Source: Flavobacterium ginsenosidimutans (GTDB lineage: Bacteria; Bacteroidota; Bacteroidia; Flavobacteriales; Flavobacteriaceae). From it: DNA of 64,000 nucleotides. Below are positions 28,272-37,866 of the stretch, piece by piece (position 1 is the first letter of the stretch; every line of letters starts with the position of its first letter). The notes beneath the pieces are model-generated. The model was not told where the DNA came from. It did not search any database and saw only the letters and a list, made by a program, of their open reading frames with translations. The stretch covers positions 62,001 to 126,000 of the forward strand of contig NZ_QJRJ01000072.1 in assembly GCF_003254625.1 (NCBI RefSeq). Direction: 5' to 3'. A program made the translations under genes and the position numbers.

Positions 28272-28463
28272 ATGAAACAATCAGAAATAAAAGATCTTTC
28301 TGCAGCGGAGTTGCAAGAAAAGCTTAGTCAAACTAAGAAAGTATATGCTGACCTAAAAATGGCTCATGCTATCTCTCCAATTGCTAACCCACTTCAAATT
28401 AGAAGCGTTAGAAGAACAGTTGCAAGATTAGCTACAGAGTTAACTAAAAGAGAGTTACAATAA
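28272..28463 (+). CDS. rpmC: 50S ribosomal protein L29
   Basis: This small helical protein (63 residues) has EIKDLSAAELQEKLSQTKK and the conserved IRSVRRTVARLATEL. It sits beside L23 at the tunnel exit. Confidence 0.97.
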   Translation: MKQSEIKDLSAAELQEKLSQTKKVYADLKMAHAISPIANPLQIRSVRRTVARLATELTKRELQ

Positions 28464-28480
28464 TTGTATTCTGCTGAAAG

Positions 28481-28741
28481 ATGGAAGAAAAAAGAAATTT
28501 AAGAAAAGAAAGAATAGGTGTTGTTACTTCAAATAAAATGGATAAGTCTATTGTTATTGCTGAAGTAAGAAAAGTAAAACACCCATTATACGGTAAGTTC
28601 GTGTTGAAAACAAAGAAATATGTTGCACACGACGAAACAAACGACTGTAACATTGGAGATACTGTAAGAATTAGCGAAACGCGTCCTTTAAGTAAAACAA
28701 AATGTTGGAGATTAGTTGAAATCTTAGAAAGAGCTAAATAA
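28481..28741 (+). CDS. rpsQ: 30S ribosomal protein S17
   Basis: An OB-fold protein of 86 residues with [19 protein letters not shown] and [19 protein letters not shown], the S17 primary rRNA-binding motif. It lies 17 bp after rpmC and 2 bp before rplN. Confidence 0.98.
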   Translation: MEEKRNLRKERIGVVTSNKMDKSIVIAEVRKVKHPLYGKFVLKTKKYVAHDETNDCNIGDTVRISETRPLSKTKCWRLVEILERAK

Positions 28742-28743
28742 TT

Positions 28744-29112
28744 ATGGTACAACAGGAATCAAGACTAAAAGTAGCAGATAACACGGGAGCTAAGGAAGTT
28801 TTAACTATCCGTGTTTTAGGAGGTACCAAAAGAAGGTATGCCTCTGTTGGTGACAAGATTGTAGTATCTATTAAAGATGCAACTCCAAACGGAAACGTTA
28901 AAAAAGGAGCTGTTTCAACTGCAGTTGTTGTGCGTACCAAAAAAGAAGTGAGAAGAGCTGATGGTTCTTATATCCGTTTCGATGACAATGCATGTGTTCT
29001 TTTGAATGCTGCAGGGGAAATGAGAGGAACACGTGTTTTTGGTCCGGTAGCAAGAGAACTTCGTGAAAAACAATTCATGAAAATTGTATCATTAGCACCA
29101 GAAGTGCTTTAA
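28744..29112 (+). CDS. rplN: 50S ribosomal protein L14
   Basis: The 122-residue protein starts [19 protein letters not shown] and has the [18 protein letters not shown] and [13 protein letters not shown] motifs. L14 forms an intersubunit bridge and is the docking site of the silencing factor RsfS. Confidence 0.99.
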
Positions 29113-29123
29113 TTCGTTTTAAG

Positions 29124-29438
29124 ATGATAAAGCTAAAAATAAAATCAGGAGATATCGTAAGAGTTATTGCTGGAGACCATAAAGGTGCTGAAGGTAAAGT
29201 TTTGCGTGTTTACCGTGAGAAAAATAAAGCGATAGTTGAAGGTGTAAACATGGTTTCAAAACATACAAAACCAAGTGCTAAAAACCCTCAAGGTGGTATC
29301 GTTAAGAAAGAAGCTTCTATTCAAATTTCTAACATTTCTCTAATTGATCCTAAAACTAAGGAGACAACTAGAGTTGGTATTAGAGTAGAGGGAGATAAGA
29401 AAGTAAGATTTTCAAAAAAATCTAATCAAGTACTATAG
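29124..29438 (+). CDS. rplX: 50S ribosomal protein L24
   Basis: The 104-residue protein has a KOW motif at its N terminus ([21 protein letters not shown]) and [19 protein letters not shown], typical of L24, a 50S assembly initiator. Only 2 bp separate it from rplE. Confidence 0.98.
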   Translation: MIKLKIKSGDIVRVIAGDHKGAEGKVLRVYREKNKAIVEGVNMVSKHTKPSAKNPQGGIVKKEASIQISNISLIDPKTKETTRVGIRVEGDKKVRFSKKSNQVL

Positions 29439-29440
29439 TA

Positions 29441-29992
29441 ATGGCATATACACCTAGACTAAAAGAAGAATATAAGAGTAGAGTAATCTCTGCTCTTAAA
29501 GAAGAGTTCGGATATACAAACGTAATGCAAGTTCCAAAACTTGAAAAAATCGTTTTGAGCCGTGGAGTTGGTGCAGCTGTATCTGATAAAAAACTTATTG
29601 ACTATGCTGTTGATGAGTTAACAAAGATCACTGGACAAAAAGCAGTATCTACAATTTCTAAGAAAGACGTTGCGTCTTTCAAATTGAGAAAAGGGATGCC
29701 TATTGGAGCAAAAGTAACTTTACGTGGAGAAAGAATGTATGAGTTTTTAGATAGACTTATTACTTCATCTTTACCACGCGTTAGAGATTTTAGTGGTATC
29801 AAAGCTACTGGTTTCGACGGAAGAGGTAACTACAATCTTGGAGTTTTAGAGCAAATCATTTTCCCAGAAATTGATATTGATAAAGTAAACAAAATTTCAG
29901 GAATGGATATTACATTTGTTACTACTGCAAAAACAGACAAGGAAGCAAAGTCATTATTGGCTGAATTAGGATTACCTTTTAAAAAGAATTAA
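29441..29992 (+). CDS. rplE: 50S ribosomal protein L5
   Basis: This 183-residue protein has the L5 core with [32 protein letters not shown] and [10 protein letters not shown]. It binds 5S rRNA with L18. It lies 3 bp before rpsN. Confidence 0.99.
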   Translation: MAYTPRLKEEYKSRVISALKEEFGYTNVMQVPKLEKIVLSRGVGAAVSDKKLIDYAVDELTKITGQKAVSTISKKDVASFKLRKGMPIGAKVTLRGERMYEFLDRLITSSLPRVRDFSGIKATGFDGRGNYNLGVLEQIIFPEIDIDKVNKISGMDITFVTTAKTDKEAKSLLAELGLPFKKN

Positions 29993-29995
29993 GAC

Positions 29996-30265
29996 ATGGC
30001 TAAAGAATCAATGAAGGCCCGTGAGGTTAAAAGAGAGAAAACGGTAGCTAAGTATGCTGAAAAGAGAAAAGCTTTATTAGAAGCTGGAGACTATGAAGGT
30101 TTACAAAAATTACCTAAAAATGCTTCACCAGTTCGTTTACACAACCGTTGTAAATTAACAGGTAGACCAAGAGGTTATATCCGTCAATTTGGTATTTCTC
30201 GTGTAACTTTCCGTGAAATGGCTAATAATGGATTAATTCCTGGTGTTAAAAAAGCATCTTGGTAA
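29996..30265 (+). CDS. rpsN: 30S ribosomal protein S14, zinc-independent (C-minus) type
   Basis: The 89-residue long form of S14 begins [20 protein letters not shown] and ends [21 protein letters not shown]. Only one cysteine is present, in [12 protein letters not shown]; the CxxC pairs of the short zinc-binding S14 are missing, so this is the C-minus form that does not need zinc. The promoter for the next genes overlaps its stop codon. Confidence 0.98.
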   Translation: MAKESMKAREVKREKTVAKYAEKRKALLEAGDYEGLQKLPKNASPVRLHNRCKLTGRPRGYIRQFGISRVTFREMANNGLIPGVKKASW

Positions 30266-30289
30266 TCTCGCAATAAGTTATTACTTTTG
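30259..30289 (+). promoter_or_regulatory. Internal promoter before rpsH
   Basis: TTG at 30259-30261 and TACTTTTG at 30282-30289, spaced by 20 nt, form a full Bacteroidota promoter. The -33 element lies in the last codons of rpsN. The predicted start near 30296 gives a leader of about 75 nt that contains the hairpin at 30322-30345. Confidence 0.75.
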
Positions 30290-30321
30290 CAAACCAAAAA
30301 ATAATTTTAATTGATTAAAGG

Positions 30322-30345
30322 TTCGGGAGACGTGTGTCTCCCGAA
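30322..30345 (+). promoter_or_regulatory. Perfect 10-bp leader hairpin upstream of rpsH
   Basis: TTCGGGAGAC (30322-30331) and GTCTCCCGAA (30336-30345) form a GC-rich stem with a 4-nt GTGT loop; flanking GG and CC can extend it past an A bulge. No T run follows, so it is not an intrinsic terminator. It lies 24 nt before the rpsH ATG and may be a protein-binding or mRNA-stabilising element. Confidence 0.6.
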
Positions 30346-30369
30346 AACCATAATCGCAATCAAATACAT

Positions 30370-30768
30370 ATGTATACAGATCCTATTGCAGATTATTTGA
30401 CTAGAGTTCGTAACGCTGTGGCTGCAAACCACAAAGTTGTTGAAATTCCAGCTTCTAATCTTAAAAAAGAAATAACTAAGATCTTATTTGATCAAGGTTA
30501 TATCTTAAGTTACAAATTTGAACAGAACACTGTACAAGGTTCTATCAAAATTGCTTTGAAGTATGATAAAGATACTAAAGAGCCTGTAATCAAAGATATC
30601 CAAAGAATTAGTAAACCTGGTTTACGTAAGTACGCAGGTGCTGCCAAATTACCTAGAATCCTTAATGGATTAGGAATTGCTATTGTTTCTACATCAAAAG
30701 GTTTGATGACTGGAAAACAAGCTAAGCAATTAAATGTAGGTGGTGAAGTAATTTGTTACGTATACTAA
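30370..30768 (+). CDS. rpsH: 30S ribosomal protein S8
   Basis: Starting from the ATG at 30370 the product is 132 residues, the normal S8 length, beginning MYTDPIADYLTRVRNA. A frame extending up to 30334 would run through the leader hairpin and is rejected. The C terminus has the ISTSKGLMTGKQA-like segment (VSTSKGLMTGKQAKQLNVGG) and ends GEVICYVY. S8 is the classic translational repressor of the spc operon in E. coli, which makes the hairpin just upstream notable. Confidence 0.98.
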   Translation: MYTDPIADYLTRVRNAVAANHKVVEIPASNLKKEITKILFDQGYILSYKFEQNTVQGSIKIALKYDKDTKEPVIKDIQRISKPGLRKYAGAAKLPRILNGLGIAIVSTSKGLMTGKQAKQLNVGGEVICYVY

Positions 30769-30786
30769 TTTTAAACACTAGATAAG

Positions 30787-31329
30787 ATGTCAAGAATAGG
30801 TAAAAGCCCAATTGTAATCCCTGCTGGTGTAACTGTTGAAGTTAAAGACGGTATTATTACAGTAAAAGGAAAAAAAGGTCAACTGGTTCAGGAGTTTTCG
30901 GACGTAACTGTAACTGTTGAAGGTGATCAAGTTTCAGTAGAAAGATCATCTGATCATAAAGACCATAGAGCAAAACACGGATTATTCAGATCTTTGATCA
31001 GTAATATGGTTGTTGGTGTATCTGAAGGTTTCACAAAAGAACTAGAATTAGTTGGAGTTGGTTATAGAGCTTCAAACCAAGGTCAAAAATTAGATTTAGC
31101 TCTTGGATATTCTCACAATATTGTTTTAGAAATTGCTCCAGAAGTATCTTTAGAAACAATATCTGAAAAAGGTAAGAACCCTATCGTAAAATTAACATCA
31201 TTTGATAAACAACTTTTAGGTCAAGTTGCTGCGAAAATCAGAGGTTTCCGTAAGCCAGAGCCATATAAAGGTAAAGGTGTTAAATTTGTGGGTGAAGTAT
31301 TAAGAAGAAAAGCAGGTAAATCAGCTTAA
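30787..31329 (+). CDS. rplF: 50S ribosomal protein L6
   Basis: The 180-residue protein begins [16 protein letters not shown] and ends with the conserved [21 protein letters not shown] loop. Two duplicated RNA-binding folds are present. L6 lies near the factor-binding site of the 50S. Confidence 0.99.
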   Translation: MSRIGKSPIVIPAGVTVEVKDGIITVKGKKGQLVQEFSDVTVTVEGDQVSVERSSDHKDHRAKHGLFRSLISNMVVGVSEGFTKELELVGVGYRASNQGQKLDLALGYSHNIVLEIAPEVSLETISEKGKNPIVKLTSFDKQLLGQVAAKIRGFRKPEPYKGKGVKFVGEVLRRKAGKSA

Positions 31330-31340
31330 AAAATAAGATT

Positions 31341-31691
31341 ATGTCATTAACAAAATCTGAAAGAAGACAGAGAATTAAATTCAGAATTAGAAAATCGGTT
31401 AGTGGTTCTGCTACAAGACCAAGACTTTCTGTTTTTAGAAGTAATAAAGAAATTTACGCTCAAATCATTGATGATGTAAATGGAGTTACTATATTAGCTG
31501 CATCTTCTAGAGAAAAAGAAATAGGAAAAGGTACTAACGTTGAAATTGCTGCTGCTGTTGGAAAATTAGTTGCAGAGAAAGCGTTAAAAGCTGGGATTGA
31601 TACCATCACTTTTGATAGAGGTGGATATTTATATCACGGTCGTATTAAATCATTAGCGGAAGGCGCAAGAGCTGCTGGACTTAAATTCTAA
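31341..31691 (+). CDS. rplR: 50S ribosomal protein L18
   Basis: This 116-residue 5S rRNA-binding protein shows [20 protein letters not shown] and the terminal [20 protein letters not shown] motif. It follows rplF by 11 bp and precedes rpsE by 6 bp. Confidence 0.99.
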   Translation: MSLTKSERRQRIKFRIRKSVSGSATRPRLSVFRSNKEIYAQIIDDVNGVTILAASSREKEIGKGTNVEIAAAVGKLVAEKALKAGIDTITFDRGGYLYHGRIKSLAEGARAAGLKF

Positions 31692-31697
31692 TATATT

Positions 31698-32219
31698 ATG
31701 TCTAAATACAAAAATGTAGAATTGGTAAAACCTAGTGGTCTTGAACTTAAAGATCGTCTAGTAAGTGTTAATCGTGTTACTAAAGTTACAAAAGGTGGTA
31801 GAGCTTTCGGTTTTTCTGCTATTGTAGTTGTAGGTGATGAAAATGGAGTTGTTGGTCATGGATTAGGAAAATCTAAAGATGTTTCTGAAGCAATTGCGAA
31901 AGCAGTAGAAGATGCTAAGAAAAATTTAGTTAGAATTCCTTTGAACGGACAATCTGTTCCTCACGAACAAAAAGGTAAATTTGGTGGTGCACGTGTATTC
32001 TTAATTCCAGCGTCTCATGGTACTGGAGTTATTGCTGGTGGAGCTGTTCGTTCAGTTCTTGAATCAGTAGGTATTCACGATGTATTGTCTAAATCTCAAG
32101 GATCATCAAATCCACATAACGTAGTAAAAGCAACTTTTGATGCTTTATTGCAAATGAGAAGCGCTCATACTGTTGCAAAACAAAGAGGTGTTTCTTTAGA
32201 GAAAGTTTTTAAAGGTTAA
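31698..32219 (+). CDS. rpsE: 30S ribosomal protein S5
   Basis: The 173-residue product has the dsRBD-like S5 N-terminal domain ([32 protein letters not shown]) and the C-terminal domain ([19 protein letters not shown]). S5 helps control decoding accuracy. Confidence 0.99.
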
Positions 32220-32229
32220 TTAGGAAATT

Positions 32230-32412
32230 ATGGCTAAATTATTAGTAAAACAAGTAAGAAGCAAAATCAACTGCCCTCTTTCTCAAAAAAGAGGATTGGA
32301 AGCTTTAGGTCTACGTAAAATTGGACAAGTTGTGGAGCATGAGTCAAATCCTGCTATCCTTGGGATGATAAACAAAGTTAAACACTTAGTTTCTGTTGAA
32401 GAAGCTAAATAA
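32230..32412 (+). CDS. rpmD: 50S ribosomal protein L30
   Basis: A 60-residue protein with [20 protein letters not shown] and [16 protein letters not shown], the L30 fold. It is absent in some bacteria but kept here in the usual place between rpsE and rplO. Confidence 0.97.
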   Translation: MAKLLVKQVRSKINCPLSQKRGLEALGLRKIGQVVEHESNPAILGMINKVKHLVSVEEAK

Positions 32413-32423
32413 CAAATACTGTT

Positions 32424-32876
32424 ATGAATTTAAGTAACTTACAACCTGCTGAGGGGTCTACACACAATCAAAATAAAAGATTAGGTAGAGGAGAAGGTTC
32501 TGGAAAAGGTGGTACCGCTGCACGTGGACACAAAGGAGCAAAATCTCGTTCTGGTTATTCTAAAAAGATTGGTTTTGAGGGAGGGCAGATGCCACTTCAA
32601 AGACGTGTACCTAAGTTTGGTTTCAAAAACATCAATCGTAAAGAATACGAAGGTGTTAATTTAGATACTCTTCAATTATTAGTTGATAACGGTGCAATTA
32701 CTGATTCTGTTTCTATGACAGAGTTTGTAGCAAATCGTCTAGCTACTAAAAATGAAATCGTTAAGATTTTAGGTAGAGGAGAATTGAAAGCAAAATTAAA
32801 AGTAACTGCCCACAAATTTACTGCTACTGCAAAAGCTGCTATTGAAGCTGCTGGTGGAGAAGCTGTAACTATATAA
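32424..32876 (+). CDS. rplO: 50S ribosomal protein L15
   Basis: The 150-residue protein has the Gly/Lys-rich extended N terminus (RLGRGEGSGKGGTAARGHKG) and the FEGGQMPLQRRVPKFGF motif. L15 is a late 50S assembly protein. It is followed after 13 bp by secY, the conserved spc arrangement. Confidence 0.99.
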   Translation: MNLSNLQPAEGSTHNQNKRLGRGEGSGKGGTAARGHKGAKSRSGYSKKIGFEGGQMPLQRRVPKFGFKNINRKEYEGVNLDTLQLLVDNGAITDSVSMTEFVANRLATKNEIVKILGRGELKAKLKVTAHKFTATAKAAIEAAGGEAVTI

Positions 32877-32889
32877 CTTATCTATTAAG

Positions 32890-34236
32890 ATGAAGAAATT
32901 TATTGAATCAATAAGTAATGTTTGGAAAATCGAAGAACTAAAAAATAGAATCTTAATTACATTAGGATTGCTTTTAGTATATCGTTTTGGAGCACACGTT
33001 ACGCTTCCTGGAATTGACGCAACGCAATTGACTGGTTTAGCGGGACAAACTAAAAATGGTCTAGGATCTATTCTAGACATGTTCACCGGGGGTGCTTTCT
33101 CTAAGGCTTCAGTTTTTGCCTTAGGTATCATGCCTTATATTTCTGCGTCTATTGTTGTTCAGTTGATGGGGATTGCGATTCCATATTTACAAAAACTTCA
33201 AAATGATGGGGAAAGTGGTAGAAAAAAGATTAATCAAATCACTCGTTGGTTGACAATCGCTATCACATTGGTTCAAGGTCCAACTTATATCTATAATTTA
33301 TACAGAACATTGCCTAGTAATGCATTTTTGCTAGGCTTTAATTCTCCTGAATTTTTGTTCTCGTCTGTTATCATTTTGGTTACTGGTACAATTTTTGCTA
33401 TGTGGCTGGGTGAGAAAATTACAGATAAAGGTATTGGAAATGGTATTTCATTGTTAATTATGGTTGGTATTTTAGCTCGTTTACCACAAGCTTTTATCCA
33501 AGAGTTTACAACTCGTGTTACCAATAACAATGGAGGTCCAATGTTATTAGTTATTGAAATTATTGTGTGGTTATTAGTTATCATTTCTTGTGTATTGCTT
33601 ACAATGGCAGTACGTAGAATCCCTGTGCAGTATGCTCGTCGTACAACTACAGGAGATTACGAGCAAGATTTGGCAGGAGGTAATAGACAATGGATTCCTC
33701 TAAAGCTTAATGCTTCTGGAGTTATGCCAATTATTTTTGCTCAGGCAATTATGTTTATTCCTGCAGCTGTAGCTGGATTGTCTAAATCAGATACATCACA
33801 ATCTATTGTTGGTGCATTTAGTAATATGTTTGGTTTCTGGTATAATTTTGTTTTTGCAACTTTAATTATTGTATTTACATTCTTTTATACTGCAATCACT
33901 GTACCTACTAACAAAATGGCTGATGATTTAAAAAGAAGCGGTGGTTTTATCCCAGGTGTACGCCCAGGAGCTGAAACTTCTGATTTCCTTGATAAAGTGA
34001 TGTCTTTAATAACTTTCCCAGGATCTTTATTCCTTGCTTTGATTGCTGTGTTCCCAGCTATTGTTGTAAGTATTATGGATGTACAACAATCTTGGGCAAT
34101 GTTTTTTGGAGGTACCTCATTAATAATTATGGTTGGTGTTGCAATAGATACTATTCAACAGATCAATTCATACTTGTTAAATAAACATTATGATGGTTTA
34201 ATGAAGACTGGTAAAAATAGAAAAGCGGTAGCTTAA
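32890..34236 (+). CDS. secY: Preprotein translocase subunit SecY
   Basis: This 448-residue integral membrane protein has the ten transmembrane helices of the SecYEG channel, with the plug region after TM1 and the conserved [15 protein letters not shown] in TM2. The cytosolic loops carry the ribosome/SecA-binding basic residues ([12 protein letters not shown]). The tail ends [17 protein letters not shown]. It lies between rplO and infA; no adk or map gene intervenes. Confidence 0.99.
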   Translation: MKKFIESISNVWKIEELKNRILITLGLLLVYRFGAHVTLPGIDATQLTGLAGQTKNGLGSILDMFTGGAFSKASVFALGIMPYISASIVVQLMGIAIPYLQKLQNDGESGRKKINQITRWLTIAITLVQGPTYIYNLYRTLPSNAFLLGFNSPEFLFSSVIILVTGTIFAMWLGEKITDKGIGNGISLLIMVGILARLPQAFIQEFTTRVTNNNGGPMLLVIEIIVWLLVIISCVLLTMAVRRIPVQYARRTTTGDYEQDLAGGNRQWIPLKLNASGVMPIIFAQAIMFIPAAVAGLSKSDTSQSIVGAFSNMFGFWYNFVFATLIIVFTFFYTAITVPTNKMADDLKRSGGFIPGVRPGAETSDFLDKVMSLITFPGSLFLALIAVFPAIVVSIMDVQQSWAMFFGGTSLIIMVGVAIDTIQQINSYLLNKHYDGLMKTGKNRKAVA

Positions 34237-34243
34237 TATATTT

Positions 34244-34459
34244 ATGGCAAAACAATCAGCAATAGAACAAGACGGATCAATAATTGAAGCATTATCAAAT
34301 GCTATGTTCCGTGTGGAGTTAGAAAATGGACATATTGTAATTGCTCATATTTCTGGTAAAATGCGAATGCATTACATCAAATTACTACCTGGTGATAAGG
34401 TGAAACTAGAAATGAGTCCTTATGATTTGTCAAAAGCAAGAATTACTTATCGATATTAA
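34244..34459 (+). CDS. infA: Translation initiation factor IF-1
   Basis: The 71-residue OB-fold protein has [39 protein letters not shown] and [14 protein letters not shown], the IF-1 signature. It occupies the A site during initiation. It lies 7 bp after secY. Confidence 0.99.
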   Translation: MAKQSAIEQDGSIIEALSNAMFRVELENGHIVIAHISGKMRMHYIKLLPGDKVKLEMSPYDLSKARITYRY

Positions 34460-34471
34460 AGGATATTCACT

Positions 34472-34588
34472 ATGAAAGTTAGAGCATCAGTAAAAAAGAG
34501 AAGTGCCGAGTGCATTATCGTGCGTAGAAAAGGGAGACTGTACGTAATAAACAAAAAGAATCCTAGATTTAAACAAAGACAAGGATAA
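34472..34588 (+). CDS. rpmJ: 50S ribosomal protein L36, zinc-independent (C-minus) type
   Basis: This 38-codon gene lies between infA and rpsM. The product starts [20 protein letters not shown] and ends PRFKQRQG. Of the four zinc ligands of the C-plus form (Cys11, Cys14, Cys27 and His33 in E. coli) only Cys14 is kept; the others are Ser, Asn and Phe. It is therefore the zinc-independent paralogue type. Spacings of 12 and 2 bp place it firmly in the operon. Confidence 0.97.
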
Positions 34589-34590
34589 TT

Positions 34591-34965
34591 ATGGCAAGAA
34601 TAGCAGGGGTAGATATCCCAAAAAACAAAAGAGGTGTTATCGCACTTACCTACATCTTTGGATTAGGAAAAAGTAGAGCTATTGAGATTTTAGAAAAAGC
34701 TCAAGTTAGCCAAGATAAAAAAGTTCAAGATTGGAATGATGACGAAATCGGAGCAATTCGTGAAGCTGTTTCATTTTACAAAATTGAAGGAGAATTACGT
34801 TCTGAAATTTCTTTGAACATTAAACGTTTAATGGATATTGGATGTTACAGAGGTATTCGTCATAGATCTGGTCTTCCATTAAGAGGGCAAAGAACTAAAA
34901 ACAACTCAAGAACAAGAAAAGGTAAAAGAAAAACTGTTGCTAACAAGAAAAAAGCAACTAAATAA
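34591..34965 (+). CDS. rpsM: 30S ribosomal protein S13
   Basis: The 124-residue protein starts [25 protein letters not shown] and ends with the basic tail after [18 protein letters not shown]. It contacts tRNA and bridges the subunits. It begins the alpha-operon part of the cluster, 2 bp after rpmJ. Confidence 0.99.
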   Translation: MARIAGVDIPKNKRGVIALTYIFGLGKSRAIEILEKAQVSQDKKVQDWNDDEIGAIREAVSFYKIEGELRSEISLNIKRLMDIGCYRGIRHRSGLPLRGQRTKNNSRTRKGKRKTVANKKKATK

Positions 34966-34973
34966 TAAGTAAT

Positions 34974-35357
34974 ATGGCTAAAGCAACTGCAAAAAAACGT
35001 AAAGTTATCGTTGAATCAACGGGTGAGGCTCATATTTCTGCCACTTTTAATAACATTATTATTTCTTTGACTAATAAGAAAGGTGAAGTTATCTCTTGGT
35101 CTTCAGCTGGTAAAATGGGTTTCAGAGGTTCTAAAAAGAACACTCCTTATGCAGCTCAAATGGCAGCAGAAGATTGCGCTAAAGTAGCACTTGAGGCAGG
35201 ACTTAAAAAAGTGAAAGTTTATGTAAAAGGACCAGGTAACGGACGTGAGTCTGCTATCCGTTCTATTCATAACGGTGGAATTGAAGTTACTGAGATTATC
35301 GATGTTACTCCAATGCCGCACAACGGATGTCGTCCTCCAAAAAGACGTAGAGTTTAA
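34974..35357 (+). CDS. rpsK: 30S ribosomal protein S11
   Basis: A 127-residue protein with [43 protein letters not shown] and [18 protein letters not shown], typical of S11 in the 30S platform. A 92-bp gap with a folded leader separates it from rpsD. Confidence 0.99.
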   Translation: MAKATAKKRKVIVESTGEAHISATFNNIIISLTNKKGEVISWSSAGKMGFRGSKKNTPYAAQMAAEDCAKVALEAGLKKVKVYVKGPGNGRESAIRSIHNGGIEVTEIIDVTPMPHNGCRPPKRRRV

Positions 35358-35380
35358 TTTTTTATTTTTATAGTATAAAC

Positions 35381-35446
35381 AAGGTAGAACATAGATTATC
35401 GAAGGATTAGACCTGAATTCATAATTTCTACCTTAAATTTTTTTTT
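35381..35446 (+). promoter_or_regulatory. Structured rpsD leader (candidate S4 autoregulatory RNA)
   Basis: AAGGTAGAA (35381-35389) pairs perfectly with TTCTACCTT (35426-35434). Inside, ATTAT (35395-35399) pairs with ATAAT (35421-35425), and an AGG/CCT hairpin with loop ATTAGA lies at 35403-35414. A run of nine T follows at 35438-35446, ending just before the rpsD ATG at 35450. The nested fold and position suggest feedback control by S4; I recall published S4 leader candidates in Flavobacteria but cannot compare them here. Confidence 0.65.
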
Positions 35447-35449
35447 AAA

Positions 35450-36055
35450 ATGGCAAGATATACTGGTCCTAAAACCAAAATCGCTCGTAAATTTGGCGAG
35501 GCAATCTTCGGAGATGATAAATCTTTCGAAAAAAGAAATTACCCACCTGGACAACACGGGATGGCTAAAAAAAGAGGAAAAAAATCTGAGTACGCTGTTC
35601 AGTTAATGGAAAAGCAAAAAGCTAAATATTCTTATGGAATTTTAGAAAAACAATTCAGAAATTTATTCGAAAAAGCATCAGCGACTAAAGGAGTAACTGG
35701 TGAAGTTTTATTACAATTATGCGAAGCAAGATTAGATAATGTTGTTTTTAGAATGGGAATTGCTCCATCTAGAAGAGGTGCGCGTCAAATCGTTTCTCAC
35801 AGACACATTACTGTAAATGGAGAGGTTGTTAATATTCCTTCTTACCACCTTAAGCCTGGTGATAAAGTTGCAGTTCGTGAAAAATCTAAATCTCTAGAAG
35901 CTATCGAACGTTCTTTATCAAATTCAAGTCATGTTTATGAATGGATTACTTGGAACAATGATCTTAAAGAAGGAACTTTTGTTTCTGTACCTGCGAGACT
36001 TCAAATTCCAGAAAACATTAAAGAACAATTAATCGTAGAGTTGTACAACAAATAA
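35450..36055 (+). CDS. rpsD: 30S ribosomal protein S4
   Basis: The 201-residue protein has the N-terminal region [20 protein letters not shown], the YPPGQHG motif and the S4 RNA-binding domain ([31 protein letters not shown], abbreviated here by its ends [10 protein letters not shown] and SHRHITVNG). S4 nucleates 30S assembly and represses its own mRNA in many bacteria. The N-terminal zinc-binding cysteines are absent. Confidence 0.99.
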
Positions 36056-36076
36056 TAATTGACTTAGTCGAAATTT

Positions 36077-37069
36077 ATGGCAATATTTAATTTTCAAAAG
36101 CCCGATAAAGTTATCATGATCGATTCAACCGATTTTGAAGGTAAATTCGAATTTAGACCTTTAGAACCTGGTTATGGATTGACAGTTGGTAATGCACTTA
36201 GAAGAGTTTTGCTTTCAGCATTAGAAGGTTATGCAATTACATCTGTTCGTATCGAAGGTGTAGATCATGAGTTTTCTACTATTTCAGGTGTTGTTGAAGA
36301 TGTTACCGAAATTATCCTTAATCTAAAACAAGTACGTTTCAAACGTCAAATTGAAGATATCGATAATGAATCAGTTACTATTTCTGTTTCTGGTAAAGAT
36401 CAATTAACAGCAGGTGATTTTCAAAAATTTATTTCAGGTTTCCAGGTTCTGAATCCAGACTTAGTTATTTGTAATTTAGATTCAAAAATCAAATTGAATT
36501 TCGATTTAACTATCGAAAAAGGTAGAGGATACGTGCCTGCTGAGGAAAACAAAAAACAGAATGCTGCAATTGGAACGATTTTTACAGATTCTATTTTTAC
36601 TCCGGTAAAAAATGTAAAATATGCAATCGAAAATTTCCGTGTAGAGCAAAAAACAGATTACGAAAAATTAGTTTTTGAAATCAAAACTGATGGATCTATT
36701 AATCCAAAAGACGCTCTTACTGAAGCTGCTAAAGTTTTAATTCACCATTTCATGTTGTTTTCTGATGAAAGAATTACACTTGAGGCTGACGAAATTGCAC
36801 AAACAGAATCGTATGATGAAGAGTCATTGCATATGAGACAATTGCTTAAAACTAAGCTTGTTGATATGGATTTATCTGTGAGAGCATTAAATTGCTTGAA
36901 AGCGGCTGAAGTTGATACACTTGGTGATTTAGTATCGTTCAATAAAAATGACCTAATGAAATTCCGTAATTTCGGTAAAAAATCTTTAACTGAACTTGAT
37001 GAACTTGTTGCAGTGAAGAATTTAACTTTCGGAATGGATTTAGCTAAATACAAATTAGATAAAGAATAA
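36077..37069 (+). CDS. rpoA: DNA-directed RNA polymerase subunit alpha
   Basis: The 330-residue subunit has the dimerising N-terminal domain ([23 protein letters not shown]) and a C-terminal domain with helix-hairpin-helix ([37 protein letters not shown]). It forms the assembly platform of RNA polymerase and contacts activators. It lies 21 bp after rpsD in the usual alpha-operon order. Confidence 0.99.
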   Translation: MAIFNFQKPDKVIMIDSTDFEGKFEFRPLEPGYGLTVGNALRRVLLSALEGYAITSVRIEGVDHEFSTISGVVEDVTEIILNLKQVRFKRQIEDIDNESVTISVSGKDQLTAGDFQKFISGFQVLNPDLVICNLDSKIKLNFDLTIEKGRGYVPAEENKKQNAAIGTIFTDSIFTPVKNVKYAIENFRVEQKTDYEKLVFEIKTDGSINPKDALTEAAKVLIHHFMLFSDERITLEADEIAQTESYDEESLHMRQLLKTKLVDMDLSVRALNCLKAAEVDTLGDLVSFNKNDLMKFRNFGKKSLTELDELVAVKNLTFGMDLAKYKLDKE

Positions 37070-37131
37070 TTTACTTCATATTTTGCTCTCCATAGTGGAT
37101 TGTAGCAAGATGAAGATAAAAAAAACACGTC

Positions 37132-37623
37132 ATGAGACACGGAAAAAAATTCAACCACTTAAGCAGACAGACTGGACATAGAAAGGCTATGTTAGCTAAT
37201 ATGGCTTGTTCTCTTATTGAGCACAAACGTATTAATACTACTGTTGCTAAAGCTAAAGCGCTTAAACAATTTGTTGAGCCTTTAATCACAAAATCAAAAG
37301 AAGATACGACTCACAATCGTCGTATTGTTTTTGCTTACTTGCGCAGTAAATATGCGGTAACTGATTTGTTCAGAGATGTAGCTGCTAAAGTTGGAGACCG
37401 TCCAGGAGGATACACTCGTATCATTAAAGTTGGAAATCGTTTGGGAGATAACGCTGATATGGCGATGATCGAACTTGTTGACTTCAATGAACTTTACAAC
37501 GGAGGTAAAAAAGAAGTTAAAAAAGCGAAAAGCCGTCGTGGTGGTAAAGCTAAAAAAGCTGAAACTGCTGCTCCAGAAGCTCCTGCTGCTGAAACAGAAA
37601 CGACTACTGAAGCTTCTGAATAA
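37132..37623 (+). CDS. rplQ: 50S ribosomal protein L17 with C-terminal extension
   Basis: The core (residues 1-118) begins [20 protein letters not shown] and includes [20 protein letters not shown]. Residues about 120-163 form an extra tail: first Lys/Arg/Gly-rich ([14 protein letters not shown]), then Ala/Glu/Thr-rich ([19 protein letters not shown]). The tail is presumably disordered; such extensions occur in Bacteroidota L17. It is the last ribosomal gene and is followed by a terminator. Confidence 0.98.
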   Translation: MRHGKKFNHLSRQTGHRKAMLANMACSLIEHKRINTTVAKAKALKQFVEPLITKSKEDTTHNRRIVFAYLRSKYAVTDLFRDVAAKVGDRPGGYTRIIKVGNRLGDNADMAMIELVDFNELYNGGKKEVKKAKSRRGGKAKKAETAAPEAPAAETETTTEASE

Positions 37624-37650
37624 TTATGAGAGTAATCATTCTATAATATT

Positions 37651-37687
37651 AAAGGATAAACTAATTTTTAGTTTATCCTTTTTTTTT
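37651..37687 (+). terminator. Terminator of the ribosomal super-operon
   Basis: AAAGGATAAACTA (37651-37663) pairs with TAGTTTATCCTTT (37669-37681), with a 5-nt loop, and runs into nine or more T. It lies 28 nt after the rplQ stop. Confidence 0.93.
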
Positions 37688-37765
37688 GATTTTTTTGAAA
37701 TCATAAAAATGTAACTTATTTAAAATGTTAGGTTTTATTTTTACGAATGAAAGTTTTAAAAAATC

Positions 37766-37796
37766 TTGGAAGCGCTCTTTTAAAGAAGTAAATTTG
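37766..37796 (+). promoter_or_regulatory. Promoter of carA
   Basis: TTG at 37766-37768 and TAAATTTG at 37789-37796, 20 nt apart, match the Bacteroidota consensus. The predicted leader is about 65 nt; I see no pyrimidine-responsive structure in it. Confidence 0.8.
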
Positions 37797-37866
37797 CAAA
37801 ATATCTAATTATAAATGAAGCTTTTTAGTTTCATACACAATTAAAAAAAACAATACAAATTAAAGA

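Noticed and set aside
28444..28752. 102-codon minus-strand open frame over rpsQ
   Set aside because: It is antisense to ribosomal protein S17, and its hydrophobic translation reflects the reversed basic codons.
30334..30369. Upstream extension of rpsH to an ATG at 30334
   Set aside because: The extra 12 residues are encoded by the right arm of the leader hairpin and do not resemble S8; the ATG at 30370 gives the standard S8 start.
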